From the NCBI GenBank assembly GCA_007123015.1, contig SKSL01000147.1, positions 1-15,913 of the forward strand: DNA of 15,913 nucleotides. The letters run 5' to 3'. The position numbers were made by a program, and so were the translations under genes. The notes beneath the pieces are model-generated. The model was not told where the DNA came from and did not search any database. It saw nothing but the letters and a program-made list of their open reading frames with translations. Below, piece by piece: positions 15,489 to 15,913 of this stretch. The stretch comes from Natronohydrobacter sp. (GTDB taxonomy: Bacteria > Pseudomonadota > Alphaproteobacteria > Rhodobacterales > Rhodobacteraceae). Within the stretch, counting starts at the first letter, position 1. Each line of letters opens with the position of its first letter.

Positions 15489-15769
15489 TGCTGTCACCTG
15501 AGATACGCGTCTGGTTGCTGATGGCAAGCGCGGTTCTGGTCGGGACGCTGCTGGGGGCGCTGCTGATCCACAAGGGCTGGCGCCGGGTCTATGGCGCGGT
15601 CATGGCCGGACATCTCTTCGCTGCTGTGGGATTTTTTTTCGCAGCGCGGCAAGGGCAGGGCATGGATGGTCTGGGCCATGCCATCATGCTGGCTGTCTTT
15701 GTTATCCCGTCCCTGCTTGGCATGGTGCTGGGTGGAACGGTGATCTGGTGGCGCGCGCGGGGACGCTAG
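15485..15769 (+). CDS. Small uncharacterised three-segment membrane protein
   Basis: I do not recognise a named family for this 94-residue protein. It has three hydrophobic segments (about 8-28, 36-54 and 64-88) separated by basic turns (HKGWRR, WWRARGR), so positive charges flank the first loop and the C-terminus. It overlaps murC by four bases (ATGA); a second in-frame ATG at 15488 is an equal alternative start. In related genomes small membrane genes such as DUF2484 often sit between murC and murB, but the sequence here does not clearly match my memory of DUF2484. Tight coupling to murC suggests a cell-envelope role, which is inference. The gene holds a run of eight T at 15632-15639. Confidence 0.75.
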   Translation: MMLSPEIRVWLLMASAVLVGTLLGALLIHKGWRRVYGAVMAGHLFAAVGFFFAARQGQGMDGLGHAIMLAVFVIPSLLGMVLGGTVIWWRARGR

Positions 15770-15784
15770 ACCAGCATGCCCGAA

Positions 15785-15805
15785 GGTGCGTGCCGAGCAC
15801 GCACC
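15785..15805. repeat. Palindromic hairpin after the murC operon segment
   Basis: A perfect 9-bp inverted repeat, GGTGCGTGC (15785-15793) and GCACGCACC (15797-15805), with loop CGA follows the small membrane gene by 15 bases. No T run follows, so it is a weak terminator candidate. I recall similar GGTGCGTG/CACGCACC palindromes, with a flanking CCTAC, as common dispersed elements in Rhodobacterales; that needs checking. Confidence 0.5.
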
Positions 15806-15913
15806 CTACAAACCCTCTTGCATCCCGCACGGCTCTGGGCTAATGCCGCGCCACTTCACAGGCAGAGGACGGGCCTCGGGACAGACAGCCCCCGCAGGTC
15901 CACCGGTTGAGGC
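15806..15913. other. No gene recognised at right edge
   Basis: The last 108 bases hold no start codon with a ribosome-binding site on the plus strand, so murB, often the next gene in this cluster, does not begin here. On the minus strand a frame is open from the right edge to a TAG near 15808 (ending EPCGMQEGL) and could be a gene tail, but nothing identifies it. Confidence 0.35.

Noticed and set aside
14148..15527. 459-codon minus-strand frame opposite murC
   Set aside because: Shadow of murC; no ribosome-binding site and biased His/Arg/Asp composition.

Overview
The window is a compact, GC-rich, gene-dense stretch of a chromosome that most resembles a marine or saline member of the Rhodobacterales (Alphaproteobacteria, Rhodobacteraceae-like). 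That assignment is inferred from protein style and gene order: a DUF2497/PopZ-like gene after a PIMT-like gene and a tolC gene, an ftsW-murG-murC block, a ligase-associated helicase/PdeM pair, and short intergenic palindromes of a kind I recall from this group. No search was run. I see no mobile element, CRISPR array, tRNA or rRNA.

Layout. Positions 1-280 hold no gene I can support and end at a strong intrinsic terminator (279-309). A four-gene minus-strand operon (2564 down to 332) follows: a persulfide-dioxygenase-type metallo-beta-lactamase protein (blh), two half-size YeeE/YedE transporter proteins and a DUF442 sulfurtransferase. Together they look like a sulfide/persulfide detoxification operon. 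Its promoter (2595-2622) lies inside a perfect inverted repeat, as expected for repression by a BigR/SqrR-type regulator that is not encoded here. Next comes alanine dehydrogenase (ald, minus), divergent from an Lrp/AsnC regulator (plus) with a good dyad between them: a local nitrogen/carbon control unit.

From 4458 to 8412 lie ytoQ (minus), a PIMT-like methyltransferase without the usual PIMT substrate motif, a TolC-family outer-membrane channel, a protein with PopZ-like architecture, and a YcgN-type cysteine-cluster protein (minus) that overlaps the PopZ-like gene tail to tail. From 8507 to 11583 are the Lhr-like DEXH helicase and PdeM phosphoesterase of the ligase-associated DNA damage response, without their usual ligase and exonuclease partners.

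After two tandem hairpins and a short conserved-looking intergenic motif, the right end is a division and cell-wall segment: ftsW, murG, murC and a small membrane protein. Spacings are short, with ATGA overlaps at both murC junctions. These genes provide septal glycan polymerisation (FtsW), lipid II formation (MurG) and L-alanine addition to UDP-MurNAc (MurC). Most of the window is ordinary conserved chromosome. The points most worth a second look are the operator-promoter of the sulfur operon, the PopZ-like protein and its neighbours, the atypical PIMT-like enzyme, and the uncharacterised small membrane protein after murC.
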